Of a stretch of DNA of 53,596 nucleotides, positions 22,797 to 33,629 are shown piece by piece. The position numbers and the translations under genes are program-made. The stretch spans positions 1 to 53,596 of the forward strand of contig JBFIPX010000004.1 of assembly GCA_041609895.1 (NCBI GenBank). Reading direction: 5' to 3'. Numbering within the stretch: the stretch's first letter is position 1; each line of letters opens with the position of its first letter. The notes below the pieces were generated by a model, which was given only the letters and a program-made list of their open reading frames with translations, had not been told where the DNA came from and made no database searches. The stretch is from JAHHLP01 sp041609895. Its GTDB lineage: Bacteria > Bacteroidota > Rhodothermia > Rhodothermales > JABDKH01.

Positions 22797-24890
22797 TTAC
22801 GCGGCTGCGACACCCGTAGCGGCCGCTACAATGTCTTCCGCAATTGACTGCGGCACTTCTGCGTAGTGATCAAACTGCATCGAGTACAGGGCCCGGCCCT
22901 GCGTAATTGACCGCATATCGGTCGAGTACCCGAACATCGTGGACAACGGCACAAGGGCCTTGATCACCTGCGCGTCGCCACGCTGACCCATGCTCTGAAC
23001 ACGACCACGTCGGCTGTTTAGGTCACCGATCACGTCACCCATGTACTCTTCCGGAGTCACTACCTCGACCTCCATGATCGGCTCCATGATGACCGGCTTC
23101 GCCTTGCGGGCAGCCTCGCGAAAAGCCATGCGACCCGCGATTTCAAATGCCATCTGGTCAGAGTCCACCGCATGAAATTTGCCGTCGTACAAACGCGCGC
23201 GGATGCCCTCAACGGGGTACCCTGCAAGCGGCCCCTGATCCATTGCCGACTTAATTCCCTTTTCGACAGACGGAATGAACTCGCGAGGGACGTTGCCACC
23301 GCGAATCTCGTCGATGAACTCAAGGCCAACGCCGCCTTCGCTTGGCCCGATCTCGATGTGAATTTCAGCGAACTGGCCTCGGCCACCCGTCTGCTTCTTG
23401 TGAGTGTACTTCTCGTCGACTGACGAACGAATGGCCTCCCGATAGGCGACCTGGGGTTTACCTACGTTGGCCTCTACCTTGAACTCCCGCTTCAGTCGAT
23501 CGACGATGATCTCGAGGTGCAATTCACCCATCCCCGCGATGATGGTCTGACCGGTCTCGTCGTCGGTGGACACCTTAAACGTCGGATCCTCCTCAGCCAG
23601 CTTCTGCAGACCTACGCCGAGCTTGTCACTGTCCGCTTTCGTCTTCGGCTCGATGGCGATCCGGATAACCGGCTCGGGAAAGTCCATCTGCTCGAGAATC
23701 ACCGGCTTGTCAGCAGCTGCGAGCGTGTCACCGGTCCTCACTTCCTTGAGGCCAACACCCGCCGCGATATCGCCTGCCTGCACCTCATCGACGTCCTCTC
23801 GGTGATTAGCGTGCATAAACAGAATTCGGCCGATGCGTTCTTTCTTTTCCGTCGTCGCATTCAGAATTTGCTGCCCCTTCTTGAGGGTGCCGCTGTAGAC
23901 TCGGAAGAAGGTGAGCTTTCCGACATATGGGTCGGTAGCGATCTTGAACGCAATCGCGCTGAACGGTGCTGACGGGTCAGCAGGACGCTCCTGAACCTCT
24001 TCCGTGCGCGGAATTACCCCAGAGACCGCCGGGACGTCCTTCGGGCTCGGAAGGTAGTCGATTACTCCGTCCAGAAGCCGCTGCACGCCTTTGTTCTTGA
24101 AGGCCGATCCGCAGAAAACGGGGGTAATATCCAGGCTGAGTGTCGCTTCTCGCACAACGGCCTTCAGCTCTTCGGGGGTAATCTCCTCACCCTCGAGGTA
24201 TTTCATGAGCAGCTCGTCGTTATGCTCGGCTACAGCCTCAAGGAGATTGATTCTCCAATGACGGGCATCCTTTTTCAGGTCGGCGGGGACTTCGATCTCA
24301 TCCCAGGTCGACCCCTGCGTTTCATCGTGCCAAACGATGGCCTTGTTCGTGATCAGATCAATCACGCCACGGAACATGTCGCCCTCGCCGATAGGAATCT
24401 GCACGGGCACAGCGCTAGCCTTAAGCCTATCCTTCATCATCTGGACGGCTCCGGCAAAGTCGGCGCCGGTTCGGTCCATCTTGTTCACGAACGCGATTCG
24501 CGGCACGCGATACTTGTCTGCCTGCCGCCAGACCGTTTCCGATTGAGGCTCAACACCACCGACCGAGCAAAACAGTGCGACGGCGCCATCAAGCACGCGA
24601 AGAGAGCGCTCGACCTCAACGGTGAAGTCGACGTGACCGGGCGTGTCGATAATGTTAATTCGATGGTCCTTCCAGAAGCAGGTCGTGGCGGCGCTGGTAA
24701 TTGTGATCCCGCGCTCCTTCTCCTGCTCCATCCAGTCCATGGTCGCGCCGCCCTCATGGACCTCGCCCATGCGGTGTAGCCGACCGGTATAAAAGAGAAT
24801 ACGCTCGGTCGTAGTCGTCTTGCCGGCATCAATGTGGGCCATGATGCCGATATTCCGGGTATCCTCGAGTTTGATCTTATTCTCCGACAT
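22797..24890 (-). CDS. fusA: Elongation factor G
   Basis: Translocase GTPase. It has 697 residues: AHIDAGKTTTTERILFYTGR (P-loop, about 18-37), DTPGHVDFTVEVERSLRVLDGAV, NKMDRTGADF, then domains II-V including the domain IV stretch TYTHKK/GGRGQFAEIHIEIGP and GYPVEGIRARLYDG. The upstream sequence has no clear Shine-Dalgarno motif but is A-rich right before the ATG, as is common in Bacteroidota. It follows rpsG by 23 bases. Confidence 0.98.
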   Translation of the reverse strand: MSENKIKLEDTRNIGIMAHIDAGKTTTTERILFYTGRLHRMGEVHEGGATMDWMEQEKERGITITSAATTCFWKDHRINIIDTPGHVDFTVEVERSLRVLDGAVALFCSVGGVEPQSETVWRQADKYRVPRIAFVNKMDRTGADFAGAVQMMKDRLKASAVPVQIPIGEGDMFRGVIDLITNKAIVWHDETQGSTWDEIEVPADLKKDARHWRINLLEAVAEHNDELLMKYLEGEEITPEELKAVVREATLSLDITPVFCGSAFKNKGVQRLLDGVIDYLPSPKDVPAVSGVIPRTEEVQERPADPSAPFSAIAFKIATDPYVGKLTFFRVYSGTLKKGQQILNATTEKKERIGRILFMHANHREDVDEVQAGDIAAGVGLKEVRTGDTLAAADKPVILEQMDFPEPVIRIAIEPKTKADSDKLGVGLQKLAEEDPTFKVSTDDETGQTIIAGMGELHLEIIVDRLKREFKVEANVGKPQVAYREAIRSSVDEKYTHKKQTGGRGQFAEIHIEIGPSEGGVGLEFIDEIRGGNVPREFIPSVEKGIKSAMDQGPLAGYPVEGIRARLYDGKFHAVDSDQMAFEIAGRMAFREAARKAKPVIMEPIMEVEVVTPEEYMGDVIGDLNSRRGRVQSMGQRGDAQVIKALVPLSTMFGYSTDMRSITQGRALYSMQFDHYAEVPQSIAEDIVAAATGVAAA

Positions 24891-24913
24891 TTTCGTATTC
24901 GGTGTAACCGAGG

Positions 24914-25381
24914 CTAGAACCGGAAGTGCGCAAACGCCTTGTTCGCTTCAGCCATTCGGTGCGTGTCATCTTTCTTTTTGATTGCTCCGCCCTCGCCTTT
25001 CGACGCACTGATCAGCTCAGCCGCCAGACGGTTCGCCATGCTCTTGTCGTTCCTTCCCCTCGAGAACTGGATAATCCAGCGAAACGCCAGGGCAACCCGC
25101 CGCTCCGGTCGAACTTCGATCGGCACCTGATACGTTGCACCGCCCACGCGCCGGGACCGAACCTCGACGAGCGGCGCCACATTATTGATCGCCTTGTGAA
25201 AGACGTCTATTCCAGGCTCCGTGGTCCGCTCCTCTATTACCGAGAAGGCATCATAAACGATGCGCTCTGCCACGCTCTTCTTGCCATCGACCATGACGCA
25301 GTTGACGAAACGAGCAACCATTTGATCGTTGTAGATCGGATCAGGATTTACCCGCCGGGTATCTGCTTTCTTTCTTCGCAT
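24914..25381 (-). CDS. rpsG: Ribosomal protein S7
   Basis: uS7 organises the 30S head and touches the E-site tRNA. It has 155 residues: MRRKKADTRRVNPDPIYNDQMVARFVNCVMVDGKKSVAERIVYDAF, the beta-hairpin region VRSRRVGGATYQVPIEVRPERRVALAFRWII and HRMAEANKAFAHFRF at the end. Usual order between rpsL and fusA. Confidence 0.97.
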   Translation of the reverse strand: MRRKKADTRRVNPDPIYNDQMVARFVNCVMVDGKKSVAERIVYDAFSVIEERTTEPGIDVFHKAINNVAPLVEVRSRRVGGATYQVPIEVRPERRVALAFRWIIQFSRGRNDKSMANRLAAELISASKGEGGAIKKKDDTHRMAEANKAFAHFRF

Positions 25382-25442
25382 ATCAATCCAATGGGATCTT
25401 GTCGACTCCGGCCCCTACCATGTGGCCGGCGAGAACTCACTA

Positions 25443-25814
25443 CTATTTCGGACGCTTGGTGCCGTATTTCGAACGCGACTGCATACGATCCTCCACACCC
25501 GTTGCGTCCAAGGCACCACGAACGATGTGATATTTGACGCCGGGAAGATCCTTAACTCTTCCGCCGCGAACCAGAACGATCGAGTGCTCCTGCAGGTTGT
25601 GACCCTCACCGGGTATGTAGGCAATGACCTCGATCCCGTTCGTCAGCCGCACCTTCGCAACCTTTCGAAGCGCCGAGTTCGGCTTCTTCGGAGTAGTCGT
25701 ATAGACGCGGGTGCAGACGCCGCGACGCTGCGGACTCGAACTTAGTGCGGGCGACTTGGTCGTCTTTACCTTGGGATGCCGTCCTTTACGGACGAGCTGT
25801 TGAATCGTAGGCAC
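25443..25814 (-). CDS. rpsL: Ribosomal protein S12
   Basis: uS12, at the decoding centre; the site of streptomycin resistance. It has 123 residues: MPTIQQLVRKGR, TPKKPNSALRKVAKVRLTNG (the Lys in PKKPNS is the wild-type, streptomycin-sensitive form) and GGRVKDLPGVKYH (the Asp is the position usually methylthiolated). The C-terminus is SKYGTKRPK. The start codon is GTG (25812-25814), fixed by the family N-terminus. First gene of the block; a promoter candidate lies at 25891-25923. Confidence 0.97.
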   Translation of the reverse strand: MPTIQQLVRKGRHPKVKTTKSPALSSSPQRRGVCTRVYTTTPKKPNSALRKVAKVRLTNGIEVIAYIPGEGHNLQEHSIVLVRGGRVKDLPGVKYHIVRGALDATGVEDRMQSRSKYGTKRPK

Positions 25815-25890
25815 GTTTTACCGGGGGAATGCTTTGCAATGGTGGCTGCCGAACGAACTGACCGGGCAGAACCGACATAAATTCAGTCTC

Positions 25891-25923
25891 ACAATATACG
25901 GCCCACGCGCAATGCGGGACAAT
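25891..25923 (-). promoter_or_regulatory. Candidate promoter of the str-S10-spc-alpha superoperon
   Basis: ATTG (25923-25920), 21 bases, then TATATTGT (25898-25891). This is close to the Bacteroidota pattern TTTG-N19..21-TAnnTTTG. It can equally be read as TTGTCC-N18-TATATT. Transcription would start near 25885, giving a leader of about 70 bases before the rpsL GTG. It is the best candidate in the 349-base gap between ftsH and rpsL. A TTATAA-rich site at about 25938-25952 is a weaker alternative. Confidence 0.45.
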
Positions 25924-26049
25924 TGGCCACGTGAAGAAATGTTATAATAAGCAGCCCGTACGTTCGGCCTGGGTCCCGACCACACATCAAAAATGGCCTC
26001 CTCGAAGACAAAAAGCACTAAACGTGGAATACGAAGCCGAATCTATCAA

Positions 26050-26079
26050 GTGATATGTCGATATATGTACTTATATCAC
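26050..26079. promoter_or_regulatory. AT-rich inverted repeat upstream of the str promoter
   Basis: GTGATAT (26050-26056) and ATATCAC (26073-26079) form a 7-bp inverted repeat around an AT-rich 16-base centre; with a one-base bulge the pairing extends outwards. It lies between the ftsH terminator and the superoperon promoter candidate, about 130 bases upstream of the latter. It could be an operator or a site for a nucleoid protein. No T-run follows it. Confidence 0.3.
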
Positions 26080-26097
26080 CTTTAGAACTGTGGGAGC

Positions 26098-26124
26098 AAA
26101 AAAAAAGCCGCATGGCAGCGGCTT
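26098..26124 (-). terminator. Intrinsic terminator of ftsH
   Basis: On the minus strand AAGCCGC (26124-26118), a 6-base loop and GCGGCTT (26111-26105) are followed by an unbroken run of T (26106-26098). It begins 39 bases after the ftsH stop. A perfect 14-base palindrome GGCCTCATGAGGCC (26132-26145) lies between the stop and this hairpin. Confidence 0.88.
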
Positions 26125-26163
26125 GACGAGAGGCCTCATGAGGCCCATCCGGGCCTGATTGCG

Positions 26164-28302
<2,139 letters not shown>

Positions 28303-28427
28303 TAAATACTATTGGGGGAGAAACGCAGTCTCGTGACTGCTTTCGGGCGGAGAAATACGGCGAAGGAGGGCTGGCGAGAACACCATAAATAAGTGTTAGT
28401 TCCTTGAATATCGGCGAGGTAACGCTT

Positions 28428-28457
28428 CAACGTTAGTGCACGATTGCTATACACAAG
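28428..28457 (-). promoter_or_regulatory. Candidate Bacteroidota-type promoter for ftsH
   Basis: CTTG (28457-28454), 18 bases, then TAACGTTG (28435-28428), one mismatch from TAnnTTTG. The start site would be near 28421, leaving a leader of about 120 bases before the ATG at 28302. It lies in the 255-base gap between the TPR-TonB lipoprotein gene and ftsH, in which I see no terminator. Confidence 0.35.
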
Positions 28458-28557
28458 TGTTTCAAGTGATCGCGTGATTAGGTGAGTCTTAAGGTTTCTC
28501 GTGGACTTTGGCTGCCTGCTGGGTCGCGGCAGGAGCCGGGTCAGCGCCTGCAGCAGG

Positions 28558-31500
28558 TCAGGGTCGCTCTGACGCAGTCCCAAAGGCGATCTCCTCCTTC
28601 ATTCGATACCTGACAGGCTGTCCGTCTTTCATCGCGGGCCGGTAACGAACCAAACGCGCAACGCGCAACGCTTCCTCGTCACATCCAGAGCCAAGTCCCT
28701 TCTCGATCTCAACATCCGAAACCCGACCGCGCTCGTCCACCACGAAACTGACAAGCACGTTACCTGAAACGCCGGCTTCCTTCGCCTCACTGGGATACCT
28801 GACCATCCGCTGCAAGGCACCTGGACCTCCGACCATGACTGGCTTGGTGTCAACATCTTCCACGGTACCGGCACCGCCTTGATCAGCATCCGGCGCTGGG
28901 GCGGGACGGCGAGCGTCATCCTCCGATCGCAGAAGGTCCCTTCGCCCCTGTGCCGACTTGTTCGCGACCTCACGTTGATTGCGGCCGTCGCGAAGGCCAC
29001 CCCCACTCGAGTCGGCCGCTGCAAACTCCTCAAGCGCGCGCCGGGAGACGGCGGCATCGGCAGCAGATGAATCGGCAGCTTCAAGCCGCATACGTTCCTC
29101 GGACTCCGCTGCAGCCACATCGCCGATCCCGTCACGTGTACCGGCGACCAGCAACGAGTCGCCTGACCCCGATGATTGAGCAGCCACCAGCGAGTCCGCC
29201 GTCAGTGAGGAGTCAGCGGCGACTGATTTGGCGGCTGCAGCAGCCACTTCGAGCTTTCTTTTCCGATCGACCAACGCCTGCCGAAGTCCGGACGCAACAC
29301 GCGCGTATTCCGTTCCGGGATATTCCTTCTCGATTACCGAGTAAACGTCGACAAGGTAGATCGGACCACGCTCCGAAAGGCGCCCGTGCACTTCCGTCGT
29401 GTCACCGTCGGCGGTGCCTCCCGACTCGAGCGAATCGGCCCGTTTCGTCTGTGCCACTGAGATGGCTGCAACATCCGCTGCGCCCGACGCGGAATCGGCT
29501 TCGGCAGTAACGATGCCATCTTGAGTCGCAACACGACCTGAATCGACCCTGCTGGGTTCGATCTCACTCTCGTTCCGATTCGGCACCAGATTTTCGACAT
29601 GGTCGACCGGCTCCGTCGCCTCGTTGCCATCGTCCTCCTGGGCCTGTCCTTTGGAGGCATCGGCTGATTCGTCGGCGGACTCCACCTCGGTCGAGTCCAC
29701 CTCAACAAGGGACGAGTCGGCAGGCGGTTCGGTTGATTTCCCTGACCCGACGGACGCGTCCATCACAGCCGAGTCGTTTGGTACTATCGGCTCGATGATG
29801 CCTGCGGCAATCCATAGAGAGTCGGCTACGTCTATCGAGATGGGCGCAAGGACGTCGAGTCCGGCACGGTCCGACCAGTCTACGACGATGGCTCCGGTAG
29901 CCAGCAGCGCCCTGGCCGCTATCTCCTCTCCTCGGAATCGATTGGCAACCCTTAGCATGTCCGCTGCGGCCTGTTCGTACTGGCCGTTCCTCCAGGCTCC
30001 GTAGGCATATTCATACTCCGATTCCGGGTCACGCGCGTCTTGCGGCACCGTTCCTTCGATCTTCGCTCCGATCCGTTCGGCGGCACGACCTGCAACCTCG
30101 CTATTGGGGTATTCATCCACTACCCGGCGGTAGATTGCGTTTGCAGCCTCGTCGTCGCCCAGCGCTCGCTGTACCTCCGCGATAGCGTAGAGTGCTCTCG
30201 ACGCCACGGGCAGGTTCGGGTCTTCTTCCACGACGCTTCGATACCATGCGGCAGCGGAGTCCGGCATCTCGATCGACAGAAAAAGAACATTTGCCAGTTC
30301 ATAGCGGGCCGTTGCACGTTCCGCCTGCATCGCAGCGATGCGCTCTGGTGTGCGAGGTACGGCCGAGATATCGACGTCCACACTTGCGAGCAAAGCGTCC
30401 TCCGTCACCGAGCTGCCCGGTGGCACGACCAAGTCCGGCGACACCGGGCCGGCGTCTTGTGCGGCGACAGGATCGCGCTCTGCTCCTCCAGTAACGGCCG
30501 CACTACGCCTCCAGTTAACGACCAGAGGTCGCTCTCCCCACCGATCAAAGAATGACAGTAGGTTCTCCTGCACGCGCGTCCGGTCCCGGTGAAACAGAAA
30601 ACCGGCAGAACCAGTCGGAGTGTTCGCCGCCGAGGTTGTGGTACGTCCGGGATCGTCGAATCCGGTATTGCGGCCGAACTGTTCCTGTACGGCCCTCGAC
30701 TTCTGGCGCTCTCGTTCGGCGACGAGCTCGGCGGCGCGCTGGCGACGAATCTCTTGTATTCTCACACGAAACGCTTCCTCGTCCAGCGATCCCAAGTGCA
30801 GCAGCGAGTCGAGCCGCGCGACATCCGCATGTATTGCGGCGTAGCCTCCAAATACCTCGGCCTGCTCCCTGGCATCGGTGATTGCACCAGGGGCATCACC
30901 CAGCACGCCTAACTGACTCGACCCTCCACGCGACGGCCGGGCAGCACGAATCGCAGTCGACGCCGTATCAAAATGTGCGGCCGCCCTCGTAAAGTCCGAG
31001 AGCATGTCGCGGTAGATGACACCGAGCTGGTAGTGGATGGGTCCGCGGACCGTAGACACGTTCGCGTCTGCATCGTAGAGCAATCGGGTGTATTCGGATA
31101 CGGCGCCGGCGACGTTCTCCGTCTTCTGAAGAATCAGTGCGCGCAGGTACCGCAGTTCGGCACGGTATTGAAAATGTTTGTCGTCGCGCTCCATCTTCCG
31201 AAGGTCATTGAGGGCTGATTCGGCATCTCCATAGATTCCCTCGACCCTGATCGCGTTGTAGCGACTCGCGTATGAAAGCTCATAGAACGGATTGAAACGC
31301 CGTACGTCTCTGAAAGCGTTGGCCGCAGCCTCATACTCGCCGAGCGTTTCATAAACCTGCCCAAGAAGGAACTGCGCTCGGCTGCCGAGCTTGTTGTCAT
31401 CCATTTCGCCAGCAGACTGCTCCAGGGCTTCGGCAGCGTCCTGCCAGCGCTCCTGGCGAACATAGAGTTCACCGAGAACGGCCTGCATTCTCGCTCTCCA

Positions 31501-32007
31501 TTTCCGCTCGACGCCTTCCTTTTCGATACTCTCACGGAGATGGGCGCCCGCCTCATTCAAGGCCCCCGACGACATGAGCGTCAACCCAAGCCAGAATCGC
31601 GCCTGGTCTTCCAGATCGGATTCGCGCTGGATAACCTCGCGGAATTTCTGCTCCGCTCCGACCGTATTGGAGGTGTAGTAGTACGATTTACCGATTAGGA
31701 GTAGAGCATCATCCACCCACTTGGAATCCGGGTGATCACGCAGCACATCGGCGCTCTTCTTGATGGCGTTCTCGAAGTCTCGCCCACCTGGGCCGCCAGC
31801 CTGAGTATTAACCACGGGGAGATATGTGAAACGATCCACGCGCTCGTCTCCCGATTGGAGTGCTTTGGTCGCGGCATCGAACGACTTCTGCGCGTTGTAG
31901 AACGTATTGTAATACGCGGTGAAGTTATCGAAGCGCTTTCCGACAAACGAGCTCGAAGAGCAGCCGCTGACAATCGTGATCAGAAGGACGCAAGCGCTAA
32001 GGCGCAT
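28558..32007 (-). CDS. TPR lipoprotein with C-terminal TonB domain, PorW/SprE-like
   Basis: A very large (1149-residue) exported lipoprotein. The signal peptide ends in lipobox VSGC with Cys16 followed by Ser residues. Residues 20-45 (FVGKRFDNFTAYYNTFYNAQ) resemble the start of PorW/SprE, the TPR lipoproteins of the type IX secretion and gliding system. TPR-like helical repeats cover about 50-370 (e.g. AQFLLGQVYETLGEYEAAANAF) and again about 570-690. Residues 743-1054 are a low-complexity Ala/Asp/Ser/Glu linker rich in ADS triplets. Residues 1055-1149 are a TonB C-terminal fold: RYPSEAKEAGVSGNVLVSFVVDERGRV, CDEEALRVARLVRYRPA. Having a TonB domain on a lipidated TPR protein is unusual, because TonB is normally anchored by an inner-membrane helix. 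It starts 60 bases after pyk and may share its transcript. PorW homology is suggested by motif, not proven. Confidence 0.85.
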   Translation of the reverse strand: MRLSACVLLITIVSGCSSSSFVGKRFDNFTAYYNTFYNAQKSFDAATKALQSGDERVDRFTYLPVVNTQAGGPGGRDFENAIKKSADVLRDHPDSKWVDDALLLIGKSYYYTSNTVGAEQKFREVIQRESDLEDQARFWLGLTLMSSGALNEAGAHLRESIEKEGVERKWRARMQAVLGELYVRQERWQDAAEALEQSAGEMDDNKLGSRAQFLLGQVYETLGEYEAAANAFRDVRRFNPFYELSYASRYNAIRVEGIYGDAESALNDLRKMERDDKHFQYRAELRYLRALILQKTENVAGAVSEYTRLLYDADANVSTVRGPIHYQLGVIYRDMLSDFTRAAAHFDTASTAIRAARPSRGGSSQLGVLGDAPGAITDAREQAEVFGGYAAIHADVARLDSLLHLGSLDEEAFRVRIQEIRRQRAAELVAERERQKSRAVQEQFGRNTGFDDPGRTTTSAANTPTGSAGFLFHRDRTRVQENLLSFFDRWGERPLVVNWRRSAAVTGGAERDPVAAQDAGPVSPDLVVPPGSSVTEDALLASVDVDISAVPRTPERIAAMQAERATARYELANVLFLSIEMPDSAAAWYRSVVEEDPNLPVASRALYAIAEVQRALGDDEAANAIYRRVVDEYPNSEVAGRAAERIGAKIEGTVPQDARDPESEYEYAYGAWRNGQYEQAAADMLRVANRFRGEEIAARALLATGAIVVDWSDRAGLDVLAPISIDVADSLWIAAGIIEPIVPNDSAVMDASVGSGKSTEPPADSSLVEVDSTEVESADESADASKGQAQEDDGNEATEPVDHVENLVPNRNESEIEPSRVDSGRVATQDGIVTAEADSASGAADVAAISVAQTKRADSLESGGTADGDTTEVHGRLSERGPIYLVDVYSVIEKEYPGTEYARVASGLRQALVDRKRKLEVAAAAAKSVAADSSLTADSLVAAQSSGSGDSLLVAGTRDGIGDVAAAESEERMRLEAADSSAADAAVSRRALEEFAAADSSGGGLRDGRNQREVANKSAQGRRDLLRSEDDARRPAPAPDADQGGAGTVEDVDTKPVMVGGPGALQRMVRYPSEAKEAGVSGNVLVSFVVDERGRVSDVEIEKGLGSGCDEEALRVARLVRYRPAMKDGQPVRYRMKEEIAFGTASERP

Positions 32008-32067
32008 CGTGAAATGCCTGTTACCGCAAGGACGGATTTGGTAGCGGTGAGACGGTAATAGAGAACC

Positions 32068-33492
32068 TTATATGCGGCTGACGTGGACCATGTTCGTCCG
32101 ACCTTTAGCGGGTAGCGGCATGCCGGCAGTAATCACGATGCTCTCTCCCACGTTCACGATTTCGTGCTTCTTCAGGATCTCGTGCACTGTGCGCACGCCG
32201 TGGTCGGTGTCGTGCTGGAAAGGTATCGCGAATGCCTTTGTTCCCCAGAGGATGCCGAGTTGGCGCACCACTCTTTCGTCGTCGGTGAACGCGAATATCG
32301 GCATGCTGGGCCGGTGGCGAGCAATCGCCCGGGCGGTCGTTCCTGTTGCGGTCAGGCAGGCGATTGCCTTAGCGCCCACGTGCTCTGCAAGCTGGAAAGC
32401 GGTGTATGAGACCGACTCCGTAACGATGTCTCCGGACTCGTCTGCCTTTGGACGGTGGTCAATTTGCGTGCTCAAGCCATAATGCTTCTCGGCTTGCTCG
32501 ATGATGCTGGACATCACCTCAACCACGCGCACCGGGTACTTGCCGGCCGCCGTTTCAGCCGAAAGCATCACGGCGTCACTGCCGTCGAGGACGGCATTGG
32601 CAACATCGCTGGCCTCCGCACGTGTAGGCCGAGGGTTTTCGACCATGCTCTCTAACATCTGAGTAGCCGTAATGACCGGCTTCGCAGCGGCGAGGCACTT
32701 TCTGATGATCAGCTTTTGCGTACCGGGAACCTGCGACAGAGGCATTTCAATACCCAAATCACCCCGCGCCACCATGATCGCGTCCGCGACCTCGAGAATA
32801 TCGTCGATATCTTCGAATGCCTCCGGTTTCTCGATCTTCGCGACGATGCTTACCTGCTTTCCGGCCGCGCGTACACGCTCGATCAAATCCTGAACGTCCG
32901 ATTCGCTTCGCACGAACGACAGCGCGATGATGTCTACATCGTTCTCGAGCCCAAATTTCAGATCCTCGAGGTCCTTGTCCGTCAGTGATGGCTTGCTGTT
33001 GCGGATTGACGGGAGATGAACGCCCTTTCGCGACCGTAGCGGCCCACCGACAATAACTTCCGTCACCACATTGTCGGCGTCGGCCCGAATCACTTCGAGC
33101 TCGATTAATCCGTCGTCGATCAGAATGCGGCCTCCGTTCTCGACATCTTCCTCCAGGGTTGGGTAGCTGACGAAAACGCGACTGCCATCACTTTCCCCAA
33201 TGTCGGACGAAGTAAGGCGAACCTCTTCTCCTTTGTGCAAAAGAACGCCACCGCCCGCAATGTCCCCGATTCTGATCTTTGGTCCCTGTAGATCTTGCAG
33301 GATCGGGATCACCTTGCCCGCGGCCGCAGCCGTCTGACGTACATTGTCGATGCGTTCGAGGTGCTCCCTGTGGGTACCATGAGAGAAATTCAACCGGGCC
33401 ACGTCCATCCCTGCGTCGATCAGGGCTCGGATAGTCTCGCGGTCCGACGATGCCGGCCCTAGTGTGCAAACAATCTTCGTTCTTCGGCTCAT
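32068..33492 (-). CDS. pyk: Pyruvate kinase
   Basis: Converts phosphoenolpyruvate and ADP to pyruvate and ATP, the last step of glycolysis. It has 474 residues from ATG 33492 (MSRRTKIVCTLGPAS). The start is supported by GGAGAA about 10 bases upstream; the frame stays open to 33564 without similarity. The active-site motifs are present: ARLNFSHG, the signature IVAKIEKPEAFEDIDDIL with the catalytic Lys, MVARGDLGIEMP (metal ligands), and ATQMLESM. The C-terminal domain has the family Thr-rich CLTATGTTARAIARHRP. A promoter candidate at 33522-33552 fits this start. Confidence 0.97.
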   Translation of the reverse strand: MSRRTKIVCTLGPASSDRETIRALIDAGMDVARLNFSHGTHREHLERIDNVRQTAAAAGKVIPILQDLQGPKIRIGDIAGGGVLLHKGEEVRLTSSDIGESDGSRVFVSYPTLEEDVENGGRILIDDGLIELEVIRADADNVVTEVIVGGPLRSRKGVHLPSIRNSKPSLTDKDLEDLKFGLENDVDIIALSFVRSESDVQDLIERVRAAGKQVSIVAKIEKPEAFEDIDDILEVADAIMVARGDLGIEMPLSQVPGTQKLIIRKCLAAAKPVITATQMLESMVENPRPTRAEASDVANAVLDGSDAVMLSAETAAGKYPVRVVEVMSSIIEQAEKHYGLSTQIDHRPKADESGDIVTESVSYTAFQLAEHVGAKAIACLTATGTTARAIARHRPSMPIFAFTDDERVVRQLGILWGTKAFAIPFQHDTDHGVRTVHEILKKHEIVNVGESIVITAGMPLPAKGRTNMVHVSRI

Positions 33493-33521
33493 GGGTGGTG
33501 GTTCTCCGCATACTAATCGCG

Positions 33522-33552
33522 TCAATCTAAGGGCTTGAAGCAGGTGAACAAA
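33522..33552 (-). promoter_or_regulatory. Candidate Bacteroidota-type promoter for pyk
   Basis: TTTG (33552-33549), 19 bases, then TAGATTGA (33529-33522), which matches four of the six fixed bases of TAnnTTTG at ideal spacing. The leader would be about 25-30 bases. It lies in the 137-base divergent gap with the SDR gene. Confidence 0.45.
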
Positions 33553-33629
33553 GCCGGCGGGCATGCTGCAGCCCCGGCGCGATATATTGTAGCCGCCCCA
33601 GGTAGCGATATCGATTCGACTTTATCTAC

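Noticed and set aside
25818..26018. 66-residue open frame in the gap between ftsH and rpsL
   Set aside because: It overlaps the best promoter candidate, has no ribosome-binding site or recognisable domain, and has a composition unlike the neighbouring proteins.
26132..26145. Perfect palindrome GGCCTCATGAGGCC after ftsH
   Set aside because: It sits in the short 3' untranslated region next to a clear terminator and most likely only adds RNA structure; there is no evidence of a binding site.
33576..33600. TATATTGT box upstream of the SDR gene as a plus-strand promoter
   Set aside because: No TTTG-like box lies 18-21 bases upstream, so it is not supported as well as the five listed candidates.
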